Assembly: GCF_017349075.1 (NCBI RefSeq)
Contig: NZ_JAFMOF010000001.1
Coordinates: 1,736,001 to 1,800,000 of the forward strand
From: Streptomyces triculaminicus
GTDB lineage: Bacteria > Actinomycetota > Actinomycetes > Streptomycetales > Streptomycetaceae
DNA: 64,000 bases
Direction: 5' to 3'
The position numbers were made by a program, and so were the translations under genes. Below are positions 50,986 to 59,414 of the stretch, in pieces (the stretch's first letter is position 1; each line of letters opens with the position of its first letter). Below the pieces are notes generated by a model that did not search any database, was not told the origin of the DNA, and saw only the letters and a list, made by a program, of their open reading frames with translations.

Positions 50986-53655
50986 ATGTCTTCTCGGCCG
51001 GAGAGACACGCCGCCACCGAGGCTTCGCTGCTGCCGGTTCCGCGTGTGAAGCGAGCGGCGGTTCTGACGGGGCTCGCTGCCCTGGCGTTGTTGTTCGCGG
51101 TGCACGCGGTCGGGATGCGAAAGCCCGCCTGGCACGTCACGGGTGACTGGTGGGGGCCTTTCGAGGGGCTTTTCGCGTTCGTGATGCAGTGCGTCGCCGG
51201 GGTGGCGCGCCTGGTGACGATCGGCAAGGACGGGGCGCCGCTGAGCGTGCGCTTCGGGTGTCTGCTGCTCCTCCTGCTCACGTTCGTGTTCTGGCGTCGG
51301 TGGATGCTCGCCCGCAACGCGCACCGGCCCGGTCCGGTCGATGTGCAGAAGCTCGTCGCGTCGAGCCCGGAAGTCGAGCAGGAACTCGAGGGGTTGACCG
51401 CCCAGCTGCGCAAATATCTTTCGGAGACCAATCTCTATCCGCCGAGCGCCCTGCCTGCCGAAACCCCTGCCGAGAACTTCATCGACCTGCTCGGGGACGT
51501 GGACCTCGAACCGAAGAAGTTCGGCACGAGTCTGCTCCGGCTCTTCAGCCGGCTTCGACCCAAGATCGCCTACACGGTGCGCGGGGTGTTGCGGGCCCGG
51601 GCCCGCGAGCCGCGGTGCGGGATGACCATCACGGTCACGTCCTATGCCATGCGGGGCAGCCGTACGGAGACGCTGTGGGGCGATACGTGGGACGACGTGG
51701 TGAGGACGGGCGGGAACTGGGTCATGGCCGCGATCGTGCCCGTGACGCGGGCGGGCAGGCGGCCGCCCTGGCAGGAATGGCACGGGCGGGACCTGGATCC
51801 CGAGTTGTTCGCCGCCTATCAGGAGGGGCGTCGCCTCAGCAGGGAACGGAAGTTCGACGACGCCCTGGACCGCTATTACGCCGCTCTCCGGCTCGACCCC
51901 TCGAACCTGTACCTGCGCACCCAGATCGCGGGCATACAGGAGAAGCTCTGGCTGCACCTCGACGCTCTTGAGACGTACTACGGTGCGATGCTGCTGGACG
52001 GGTGCACGAATCGACAGCGGGAACAGCGTCTGGCGATGAGATACGGCGACCCCCGGCGATTCTTCCGGAGACGGTACCGGTGGTGGAGCAAAGGCCTGTT
52101 GGAGGTCCGGTACCGCTACGCCGTCGTTCTGGGTGTCGGCGAACAGACCGCCCGGCAGTGGTGCGTGAGTTCTTCGGACAACGGCCACTTCCCACGGCGG
52201 GCCTGCGCCCGTGACCAGATCCGCGCAGCGATGGCGCCGGCCTTCGCCGACCGCTACTGGCGGGCTTTCAGAGGATGGACCAGTGGCCGGACGGAGGCGA
52301 CGGAAAGGGAAAGGATCACGGCCTGGCTGATGGAAGCCCTCCAGGAGGAGCGGGCGACGTGGCTCGTACGCCTCATCTTCCAGCGTGCCTGCCTCGAGGA
52401 GATGCGACAGCTCGCCCGGGACTCGCCCTGGGCCACGCTGCTCCCCTTCGTGGGCGCGCGACATCGGGGAACCCTCACCCGGGCCTCGCTCCGGCTCAAC
52501 GTCAAGGTGTGGGCGCCTCTGCGGCTGTCCTGGGCGTACTACGAGAGGGACGGGCCGCGCGGCCCGGACGGGAAGATCAGGCCCTTGGCGGCAGCGTCGT
52601 CGACGCCGGCGTGGATCGGCGACGTGCGTACGCTCGACCAGCGGGTCCAGCACCTCCTCGACCGGCCGATACCCCACTGGCTGAAGCGGCGGCTCCCGCG
52701 CCCCCGCAGGCCCTGGCAGGACAGCTACAACGCGGCCTGCGTCTACGCCGCCGCCATGGGCCACCCGAAATTCTCCAAGGACGGTGAACGGCTCGCGGCC
52801 CTGGCCGTGGAAGAGCTCGAGGACGCCGCGAGAACGGGCAGGAGCGGTTCCTACTCCCTCAGACGCTCGTGGCTCCTGATCCAGGACCCCGACCTGACCG
52901 AACTGCGCCGTAGCCCGCGGTTCATTCGGTTCGAGCGGGAGACCTACCCCCACGCCTTTCCCGACCACAAGCGTCCCGAAAAGCCCGTGGCGGCCGAACT
53001 CAGGGCCTATCACCGTCGGCTTCTCCAGAACGCGGCGAGGGTCATGGAGCACACCTGGCGCGACAGGGGTAATCAGCTGCTCACCGGAGCGGACACGGTG
53101 GCCCACTGGTTCAGCAGCGACCGCGAGGCCTGGGAGTGCGTCTACCAGCTCGTCAGGAACGGCGGCAACGACTGGCGTGACCGGCAGAGACTGCTGCGGG
53201 TGATACGGGACATCGCCGTCGCCGACCTGCCGATCCGGCATGGGCTGCCGCCTGGTCTGCCCGAGCTGGACGACCTTCTGGACGAGGCCTCGTGGGCCGA
53301 CCCCGCCGGGGCCGAGGACCGGGTCGTGACCACCACGCGGACGACGGAGGAGCGCCTTGAACACGTGAGGTGGGACCTTGAGCCCGACGAGAGGGAGGCG
53401 GACTGGGCGCCCGAGCTCTCCCCGATCCGGTGCAGCGAGGAGTGGTACGCCGCCGTGAGGAAGGACCAGGACGTCTCGCGGCTGCCGACGCGGCGCGCGG
53501 CCTGGCAGGTGGTGTGCCGGGACTACGAATGCGCATGGCGCGCTCTGGACGATCAGCTCGACCCGTACGGGGATCCCGCGGCTCTTCTCCGGGCGCTGAA
53601 CGGCTTCCGGAGGCCGCGGCGGGCCGCGTACGGTCTCACCGCCGCTGAACCGTGA
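50986..53655 (+). CDS. Large membrane-anchored TPR-type protein of unknown function
   Basis: This 889-residue protein has a hydrophobic segment at residues 23-43, a weaker one near 59-77 and a strong one at 87-103. A long Trp- and Arg-rich cytoplasmic region follows. A TPR-like repeat lies around residues 265-300 (ALDRYYAALRLDPSNLYLRT), and a second region near 580-650 (YNAACVYAAAMG, then DPDLTELRRSPRF) resembles the end-of-group module that closes TPR arrays. No enzymatic motif is visible. Codons such as AAA, TAT and CTT occur more often than in neighbours, hinting at accessory origin. It stands alone, with a terminator after it. Confidence 0.75.
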   Translation: MSSRPERHAATEASLLPVPRVKRAAVLTGLAALALLFAVHAVGMRKPAWHVTGDWWGPFEGLFAFVMQCVAGVARLVTIGKDGAPLSVRFGCLLLLLLTFVFWRRWMLARNAHRPGPVDVQKLVASSPEVEQELEGLTAQLRKYLSETNLYPPSALPAETPAENFIDLLGDVDLEPKKFGTSLLRLFSRLRPKIAYTVRGVLRARAREPRCGMTITVTSYAMRGSRTETLWGDTWDDVVRTGGNWVMAAIVPVTRAGRRPPWQEWHGRDLDPELFAAYQEGRRLSRERKFDDALDRYYAALRLDPSNLYLRTQIAGIQEKLWLHLDALETYYGAMLLDGCTNRQREQRLAMRYGDPRRFFRRRYRWWSKGLLEVRYRYAVVLGVGEQTARQWCVSSSDNGHFPRRACARDQIRAAMAPAFADRYWRAFRGWTSGRTEATERERITAWLMEALQEERATWLVRLIFQRACLEEMRQLARDSPWATLLPFVGARHRGTLTRASLRLNVKVWAPLRLSWAYYERDGPRGPDGKIRPLAAASSTPAWIGDVRTLDQRVQHLLDRPIPHWLKRRLPRPRRPWQDSYNAACVYAAAMGHPKFSKDGERLAALAVEELEDAARTGRSGSYSLRRSWLLIQDPDLTELRRSPRFIRFERETYPHAFPDHKRPEKPVAAELRAYHRRLLQNAARVMEHTWRDRGNQLLTGADTVAHWFSSDREAWECVYQLVRNGGNDWRDRQRLLRVIRDIAVADLPIRHGLPPGLPELDDLLDEASWADPAGAEDRVVTTTRTTEERLEHVRWDLEPDEREADWAPELSPIRCSEEWYAAVRKDQDVSRLPTRRAAWQVVCRDYECAWRALDDQLDPYGDPAALLRALNGFRRPRRAAYGLTAAEP

Positions 53656-53659
53656 GGCA

Positions 53660-53687
53660 CCCGCTCGCCGCGCGCGCGGCGAGCGGG
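53660..53687. terminator. Bidirectional terminator after the TPR protein gene
   Basis: CCCGCTCGCCGC (53660-53671) and its complement (53676-53687) form a 12-base-pair stem around a GCGC loop, between convergent genes. Confidence 0.8.
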
Positions 53688-53699
53688 CGTCTCAGGGAG

Positions 53700-55517
53700 T
53701 TACTTCACCACCGTGATGCGCTCCGCCTTCGGCGGGGCCAGCGGGGACTCCTTGGAGGAGTGGGCCTGCAGGTAGGCGACGAAGACGTCGAGGTCCGAGG
53801 CCGCGACGAGCTTGTTGGTGCCCTCCTTGAAGGCGGGGAAGCCGTCGCCGCCGCCCATCAGGAACTCGTTGCCCGCGACACGGTAGGTCTTGGCGGGGTC
53901 GATGGGGGTGCCGTTCAGCTTGACGGAGGAGGCGACGACGCGGTCGGCGCCCTTCTTCGTCAGGTCAAGGGTGTAGGTCAGGCCCTTGCTGACCTGCAGG
54001 ATCTTGGGGCTGGGCTCGTTGGGGCCGCTGACCTGCTGCTTCAGGACGGCGATGACCTGGGCGCCGGTGAGGTCCTTGAGCTGCATGAGGTTGGTGAAGG
54101 GCTGGACCGTGAAGGCCTCGCCGTAGGTCACCACGCCGTCGCCCTCGTTGCCGGAGGCCTTGTGGGCGAGGTCGGAGCGGATGCCGCCGGGGTTCATGAA
54201 GGCGATCTGGGCGCCGCCCTTGTCCTTCGGGGCGAGGGCCTCGAGCTGGGCGTCGGTGATGACGTCGCCGAGCGGCTTCTCGTAGTCCTCGGAGCCGCGG
54301 CCGTTGATGTCGGCGGAGATGTAGCCGACGGGCTTGTTGGCGACGGGGGCCGCGAGGGTCTTCCAGCGGTCGATGAGACGGGTCATGTCCGCGGCCTTGG
54401 GCTGCTCGCGGTTCACGACGTGGTTGGTGGCGCGGGGGCCCTTGACGCTGGTGCGGACGATGTCCTTGGTGCGACGGTCGTACGTCAGCGTGGTGTCGGT
54501 GTAGAGGCGGCCGAAGGAGGCGGCCGAGGTCACCGTGCGCGGGGCGCCCGACGGGTCGGGGATGGTGCAGGCGTAGGCCTGGTGGGTGTGGCCGGTGATG
54601 AAGGCGTCGACCTTGGGCGTGACCTTCTTGGCGATCTCGACGATCGGGCCGGAGATGCCCGCGCCGGCGCCGGGGGTGTCGCAGTTGTAGTTGTACGAGC
54701 CGGACGCCGGCATGCCGCCCTCGTGGACGAGGGTGACGATCGACTTCACGCCCTGGCGGTCGAGCTCCTTGGCGTACTTGTCGATCGTCTCGACCTCGTC
54801 GCGGAACTTCAGGCCCTTGACGCCCTCGGCCGTGACGACGTCGGGGGTGCCCTCGAGGGTGAGACCGATGATGCCGATCTTCACGCCCTTGTGCTGCCAG
54901 ATCGTGTACGGCTTGAGGATCGGCTTGCCGGTCTTCTCGTCGACGACGTTCGCGGCGAGGTAGGGGAAGTCGGCGCCCTTGAAGGTCTTGCCCTTCTCGA
55001 AGCAGCCCTCCTTGGGGTGGCAGCCGCCGCGCTGCATGCGCAGCAGTTCGGCGCGGCCCTCGTCGAACTCGTGGTTGCCGACGGAGGTCGCGTCCAGCTT
55101 GATCTTGTTGAGGGCCTCGATGGTCGGCTCGTCGTGGAAGAGACCGGTCATCAGGGGGCTCGCGCCGATCATGTCGCCGGCCGCCGCGGTGATGGAGTAC
55201 TCGTGGCCCTTGCGGGCCGTGCGCAGCGAGTTGGCGAGGTACTCGACGCCGCCCGCGGGTATGACCTTCGTCGTGCCGTCGGCCTGCGTCTCGGTCACGG
55301 TGCCGGAGGAGCCCTGCGGGGGCTCGAGGTTGCCGTGCAGGTCGTTGAAGGAGAGCAGCTGCACGTCCACCGTGCGGCCGTGGCGCTTTCCGTACGCGTC
55401 CGAGGCGCCGGCCGGGGCGGTTCCGGCGGTCAGGACGCCGGCGGTGGCGGCGAGCACGGCGGTGGTGGCGGTCAGCCGTCTGATGGTGCTGCGCTTGCGC
55501 GGCGGCTTCGCGGGCAT
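53700..55517 (-). CDS. Secreted 5'-nucleotidase/metallophosphoesterase
   Basis: This 605-residue secreted enzyme of the UshA/YfkN type has a signal peptide (to about residue 40). The N-terminal metallophosphatase domain has the metal-binding motifs LLSFNDLHGN, GNHEFDEG and GHTHQAYAC. The C-terminal nucleotidase domain has the FMNPGGIRSDL and YGEAFTVQPFTN segments that bind the nucleoside. It releases phosphate from extracellular nucleotides. The ATG at 55517 follows AAGGGGAA. A PHO-like direct repeat about 85 bases upstream suggests induction by phosphate starvation, alongside pst and ppk. Confidence 0.92.
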   Translation of the reverse strand: MPAKPPRKRSTIRRLTATTAVLAATAGVLTAGTAPAGASDAYGKRHGRTVDVQLLSFNDLHGNLEPPQGSSGTVTETQADGTTKVIPAGGVEYLANSLRTARKGHEYSITAAAGDMIGASPLMTGLFHDEPTIEALNKIKLDATSVGNHEFDEGRAELLRMQRGGCHPKEGCFEKGKTFKGADFPYLAANVVDEKTGKPILKPYTIWQHKGVKIGIIGLTLEGTPDVVTAEGVKGLKFRDEVETIDKYAKELDRQGVKSIVTLVHEGGMPASGSYNYNCDTPGAGAGISGPIVEIAKKVTPKVDAFITGHTHQAYACTIPDPSGAPRTVTSAASFGRLYTDTTLTYDRRTKDIVRTSVKGPRATNHVVNREQPKAADMTRLIDRWKTLAAPVANKPVGYISADINGRGSEDYEKPLGDVITDAQLEALAPKDKGGAQIAFMNPGGIRSDLAHKASGNEGDGVVTYGEAFTVQPFTNLMQLKDLTGAQVIAVLKQQVSGPNEPSPKILQVSKGLTYTLDLTKKGADRVVASSVKLNGTPIDPAKTYRVAGNEFLMGGGDGFPAFKEGTNKLVAASDLDVFVAYLQAHSSKESPLAPPKAERITVVK

Positions 55518-55601
55518 GTGTTCCCCTTTTTCGGTCAATGTGCTGGGGGTGTATCAGGTCGGGCGCAGCATACGGTTGACGCGCGTAGCCCGGCAGGAGG
55601 G

Positions 55602-55623
55602 GTGCGGTGAAGGAAGGGTGACT
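55602..55623 (-). promoter_or_regulatory. Candidate PHO box of the 5'-nucleotidase gene
   Basis: On the minus strand two consecutive 11-base units read AGTCACCCTTC and CTTCACCGCAC, resembling the GTTCACC-N4 units at pstS. It lies in the region shared with mshD. Confidence 0.5.
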
Positions 55624-55665
55624 TGTGCCGCATCCCCTGCCGCGGCCAGGTCGTAGGCTCGCCTC

Positions 55666-56589
55666 ATGAGTGACGTGGTGAACGACGTGAGCGGACAGCG
55701 GCGCATCGAGGTGCTGGAGGAGCTGGCGCCCGGACAGGCGGAGGACGTGCTGCGCCTGATCGGCGAGGCCGCCGCCGCGGACGGGCAGCCGGCCGTCTCG
55801 GAACAGGGGCGCCTGCAGCTCAAGGGGTGGCGCGCGGGCGTGCTGCACGTCCTGCTGCGCGCCATGGACAAGGAGCTGGTGGGGTACGGCCAGCTGGAGG
55901 CGAACGACCCGGTGGAGGCGCCGGCCGGCGAGCTCGTCGTGCACCCCGACCACCGGGGGCACGGGCACGGGCGCGCGCTGGGCAACGCCCTGCTGACCGA
56001 GTCCGGCAAGCGGCTGCGGGTGTGGGCGCACGGCGGTCACCCGGCCGCCCGGCACCTGGCGCAGGTGCTCGGGCTGAGCCTGTTCCGCGAGCTGCGCCAG
56101 ATGCGCAGGCCGCTGACGGACCTGGCGCTGCCCGATCCGGTGCTGCCCGAGGGCGTGACCGTACGGGCGTTCCGGCCCGGCGAGGACGACGAGGCGTGGC
56201 TGGCGGTGAACGCGGCCGCGTTCGCGCACCACCCGGAGCAGGGGTCGCTCACGCAGCGGGATCTCGACGACCGCAAGGCGGAGGGCTGGTTCGACGCGGA
56301 CGGCTTCTTCCTGGCCGAGAAGGGCGGGGAGATCGTCGGGTTCCACTGGACGAAGGTGCACGCGGACGAGGGTCTGGGCGAGGTCTACGTGCTGGGCGTG
56401 CGGCCCGGCGCCCAGGGCGGCGGTCTCGGCAAGGCGCTGACCACGATCGGGCTGCGGCATCTGGCGGACAAGGGACTGCCGACGGCGATGCTCTACGTCG
56501 ACGCCGACAACTCCGCGGCCGTCAGCGTCTACGAGCGGCTGGGCTTCACGACGCACGAGACGGACCTGATGTACCGGACCGAGAGCTGA
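55666..56589 (+). CDS. mshD: Mycothiol synthase MshD
   Basis: MshD acetylates Cys-GlcN-Ins in the last step of mycothiol synthesis. The 307-residue product has tandem GNAT domains. The second, active one carries VYVLGVRPGAQGGGLGKALT for acetyl-CoA and ends NSAAVSVYERLGFTTHETD, and the first has VVHPDHRGHGHGRAL. The ATG at 55666 lies six bases after TAGGCT (55654-55659), so the transcript is probably leaderless. A 25-base tandem duplication spans its stop codon. Confidence 0.93.
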   Translation: MSDVVNDVSGQRRIEVLEELAPGQAEDVLRLIGEAAAADGQPAVSEQGRLQLKGWRAGVLHVLLRAMDKELVGYGQLEANDPVEAPAGELVVHPDHRGHGHGRALGNALLTESGKRLRVWAHGGHPAARHLAQVLGLSLFRELRQMRRPLTDLALPDPVLPEGVTVRAFRPGEDDEAWLAVNAAAFAHHPEQGSLTQRDLDDRKAEGWFDADGFFLAEKGGEIVGFHWTKVHADEGLGEVYVLGVRPGAQGGGLGKALTTIGLRHLADKGLPTAMLYVDADNSAAVSVYERLGFTTHETDLMYRTES

Positions 56590-56625
56590 GCCTGCGCCCC
56601 GGACCGAGAGCTGAGCCTGCGCCCC
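56576..56625. repeat. Perfect 25-base tandem duplication across the mshD stop
   Basis: The unit GGACCGAGAGCTGAGCCTGC plus GCCCC occurs at 56576-56600 and again at 56601-56625 without mismatch. The first copy contains the last codons and TGA of mshD. The second copy is downstream and non-coding, so the protein is unaffected. Confidence 0.9.
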
Positions 56626-56675
56626 GGGCCGAAGAGGCGCGCCGCGGGCATTGATTGACAGGCCCACCCCCCTCC

Positions 56676-56711
56676 ATCACCCTTTCACTAGTCAAGTAGT
56701 GAAAGGGTGAT
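56676..56711. promoter_or_regulatory. GntR operator overlapping its own start codon
   Basis: ATCACCCTTTCACTA (56676-56690) and its exact complement (56697-56711) flank GTCAAG. This perfect 15-base inverted repeat covers the GntR start codon. A consensus -35, TTGACA, lies at 56655-56660. Confidence 0.75.
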
Positions 56712-57138
56712 GCGCGTGGTCGAGTTCCGCATCGACCGGCGCAGTGGAGTCGCCACCTACCTCCAGATCGTGCACCAGGTCGAGCAGGCCCTGCGCCTGG
56801 GCCTGCTCGCCCCCGGCGACAAGCTGCCCACCGCCAAAGAGGTCGTCGCGGCCACCGCCATCAACCCCAACACCGTCCTGAAGGCCTACCGCGAGCTGGA
56901 CCGCGCGGGTCTGGTCGAGGCGCGTCCCGGACTGGGAACGTTCGTACGGAAGTCGCTGGCACGCCCGGGCGCGGCCGCCGACTCCCCGCTGCGCGCCGAG
57001 CTGGCCGACTGGATGACACGCGCCCGCGCGGCCGGGCTCGACCGGGAGGACGTGGCCGCGCTGGCCGCCGCCGTCCTGGCCGAGGCCTTCGGGGACCACG
57101 CGCCGGCGGACCACCATGCGACTGAGGGGACTGCATGA
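56710..57138 (+). CDS. GntR-family regulator, YtrA type
   Basis: The protein has about 142 residues, with an N-terminal GntR winged helix (YLQIVHQVEQALRLGLLAPG, then LPTAKEVV) and a short C-terminal dimerisation region, the YtrA subfamily layout. YtrA regulators control adjacent ABC transporters that respond to cell-wall antibiotics or other stress. The start could be the GTG at 56707 or the ATG at 56710. Its stop overlaps the ATPase gene start as ATGA, and a perfect palindrome covers its own start. Confidence 0.85.
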   Translation: MRVVEFRIDRRSGVATYLQIVHQVEQALRLGLLAPGDKLPTAKEVVAATAINPNTVLKAYRELDRAGLVEARPGLGTFVRKSLARPGAAADSPLRAELADWMTRARAAGLDREDVAALAAAVLAEAFGDHAPADHHATEGTA

Positions 57139-58076
57139 ACGAACTGACCTTCCTCCCCGACCGGACCGCCCTGGAGGCGGTCGGGCTGCGGGCGAGGCAC
57201 CGGCGGCGCGAGGCGCTGCGCGCATGCACGTTCCGGGTACCGGCCGGCCGGGTGTGCGCCCTGGTGGGCCCCAACGGCGCGGGCAAGTCCACCCTGCTCG
57301 CCCTCGCGGCCGGGCTGCGCCGCTCCTCCGGAGGCCGGCTGCGCGTCCTCGGCGGGGCCCCGGGCGACCCCGCCGTCCGCCCCCGCGTCGCCTACGTCGC
57401 CCAGGACAAGCCGCTCTACCCGCACTTCACGATCGCCGAGACCCTGCGCATGGGCGCCGCCCTGAATCCCGGCCGCTGGGACCAGGCCGTCGCCGAGCGG
57501 CTGGTGCGCCAGGGGGACCTCTCGCCCCACGCGCGCGTGGGCTCCCTCTCCGGCGGCCAGCGCACGTGCGTGGCCCTGGCCCTCGCCTTCGGCAAGCGGC
57601 CCGAACTGCTCCTGCTGGACGAGCCGATGAGCGACCTCGACCCGCTCGTGCGGCACGGGATGATGGCCGCCCTGATGGCCGAGGCCGCCGAGCGCGCCAC
57701 CACCGTCGTCATCGCCTCGCACATCCTCAGCGAGCTCGAGGGCGTCTGCGACTACCTGCTGCTGATAGCCGACGGGCGCGTCCGGCTCGCGGGCGAGGTC
57801 GAGGACCTCATCTCCGTGCACCGGCTCGTCGTGGGCCGCTACGAGGACGTCGGCACACCACGGGAGTTCGCCGCGCACACGATCGTCGAGGCGCGCACGA
57901 CGGGCCGTCAGCTCACCGCGCTCATACGCCCCGAGGGCCCCATCAGCGGCACGTGGGAGATCACCGAACCGTCCCTGGAAGAGCTGCTCCTCGGCCATCT
58001 GCGCGCGCCCGGAGCCCCCGCGCTCCTCGCGCCGAGCGCCGAGCCGCGCATGCCGGCCTCGAGGTGGGCGGCATGA
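57135..58076 (+). CDS. ABC transporter ATP-binding protein (GntR-linked)
   Basis: The 313-residue ATPase has Walker A GPNGAGKST, signature LSGGQRTCV and Walker B LLLLDEPMSDLD, followed by a C-terminal extension of about 80 residues. The signature ends in TCV rather than QRL/V, a mild departure. Its start overlaps the regulator stop and its stop overlaps the permease start (ATGA), so the three genes form a tightly coupled operon. Confidence 0.87.
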   Translation: MNELTFLPDRTALEAVGLRARHRRREALRACTFRVPAGRVCALVGPNGAGKSTLLALAAGLRRSSGGRLRVLGGAPGDPAVRPRVAYVAQDKPLYPHFTIAETLRMGAALNPGRWDQAVAERLVRQGDLSPHARVGSLSGGQRTCVALALAFGKRPELLLLDEPMSDLDPLVRHGMMAALMAEAAERATTVVIASHILSELEGVCDYLLLIADGRVRLAGEVEDLISVHRLVVGRYEDVGTPREFAAHTIVEARTTGRQLTALIRPEGPISGTWEITEPSLEELLLGHLRAPGAPALLAPSAEPRMPASRWAA

Positions 58077-59119
58077 GGGCGGCGGCCGACCCGGGCGCGT
58101 CCTCCTCGGGCGAGTCCCCGGGCGCGTCCTCCCCGGGCGTACGGACGGGCACCGGCGGCGACGGGGGCTCCGGGACGGCCGGGCTCGTATGGCTGACGCT
58201 GCGCCGGCACCGCGCCACGGCGTGGGCCGCCCTGGGCGTGCTGGTCGCACTCCTGGTGACGCTGGGGTTCCTGCAGGCGGCGATCACCGGCTACGTCCGC
58301 TCCCACAGCCTCGACACCGCCTGCGCCGAGGAGTCGGGCTGCGGCTTTTCGAACGACGCCGTCAACACCTTCCGCGCCGACTTCGGCGATCCGCTGCACT
58401 ACGTCGGCCTGTTCGTCGAGTTGCTGCCGCTGCTGGCCGGGCTGTTCGTCGCCGGACCCATGATCGGGCGGGAGATGGAGAGCGGTACGTACCGGCTCGC
58501 CTGGACCCAGTCCGTCTCGCCGGGGCGCTGGCTCGCGGTCAGGATGGCGGTGCCGGCCGTGGCCGTGCTGGCCGGGCTCTCGCTGCTGTCCGCCGCCTAC
58601 ACCTGGACCTGGCGGGCCGTGCCCGCGCGGACGCTGCCGGAGGAGTGGTGGTCCCGCTCGTACGACATGCTCGGGGCCGTCCCCGTCGCCCACGCGCTGC
58701 TCGCGCTGGCCGTGGGCGCGCTGATGGGGCTGGCGCTCAAGCGCACCCTGGCGGCCATGGGCGGCACGCTCGTGACGTACCTCGCGCTGGCGGGGGGCCT
58801 GGAGTCGCTGCGGCCCCGGCTGACCGGCCCGGTCACCGAGCTCTCCCCCGAGATGCCGGGCCTGATCAAGGGGGACGCCTGGATACTCGAGCGGGGCCTG
58901 ATCGCCCGGTCGGGAGGCCGCGTTCCCGAGCCGGACTGCAAGGTGGGCGTCAGCCCGGAGCGGTGCGCCGAGCAGCACGACGCCACCGGGTGGTATCTCG
59001 ACTACCACCCGTCCTCGCACCTGTGGACCCTGCAGTGGACGGAGGCCGCGATCGCGCTGGCGCTCGCCGCGCTGGCGGCGGGAGCCGCGATGTGGTTGAT
59101 CCGCCGGACGTACCCCTGA
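58073..59119 (+). CDS. ABC transporter permease (GntR-linked)
   Basis: The 348-residue protein starts with a Gly/Ser-rich stretch of about 35 residues and has about six transmembrane helices. It also has an extracellular Cys-containing loop between helices 1 and 2 (TACAEESGCGFSND), and a second Cys pair near the C-terminal end (DCKVGVSPERC). It resembles the ABC-2 type permeases that pair with YtrA-controlled ATPases. The substrate is unknown and antibiotic or lipid export is likely. It is the last gene of the operon. Confidence 0.83.
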   Translation: MRAAADPGASSSGESPGASSPGVRTGTGGDGGSGTAGLVWLTLRRHRATAWAALGVLVALLVTLGFLQAAITGYVRSHSLDTACAEESGCGFSNDAVNTFRADFGDPLHYVGLFVELLPLLAGLFVAGPMIGREMESGTYRLAWTQSVSPGRWLAVRMAVPAVAVLAGLSLLSAAYTWTWRAVPARTLPEEWWSRSYDMLGAVPVAHALLALAVGALMGLALKRTLAAMGGTLVTYLALAGGLESLRPRLTGPVTELSPEMPGLIKGDAWILERGLIARSGGRVPEPDCKVGVSPERCAEQHDATGWYLDYHPSSHLWTLQWTEAAIALALAALAAGAAMWLIRRTYP

Positions 59120-59274
59120 GGCGCCCGCACGCGCCCCTGAACGCGCTGGACGGGCCCCTGACGCGCCGCACAGGCCTCCGGGGCGTCGCAGCCCGCCCGG
59201 TCGCCGGAACGGGCCTCTGGGCCCCCGCGTCCGGCCCGTCCGCCCGTCCGGCGATTCCTCCACGTCACGTGCGC

Positions 59275-59300
59275 GTTACCCGTGATTCAACCTCGGTTGC
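59275..59300 (+). promoter_or_regulatory. Weak PHO-like repeat upstream of ppk
   Basis: GTTACCCGTGA, TTCAACCTCG and GTTGCG follow each other with roughly 10- to 11-base spacing and partly match PHO units. ppk is reported as PhoP-controlled in S. lividans. The match here is poor, so the call is tentative. Confidence 0.3.
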
Positions 59301-59414
59301 GAGCCTTGCCCAATGCAGCCCGCAACGTCTCGCGCGACCGAACGACGGCTTCGCGCCGCCCCCGCGTTCTCGCCCGACGCGCCGGTGCGGCCCGCGGCGC
59401 GGAACAATGAAGAC

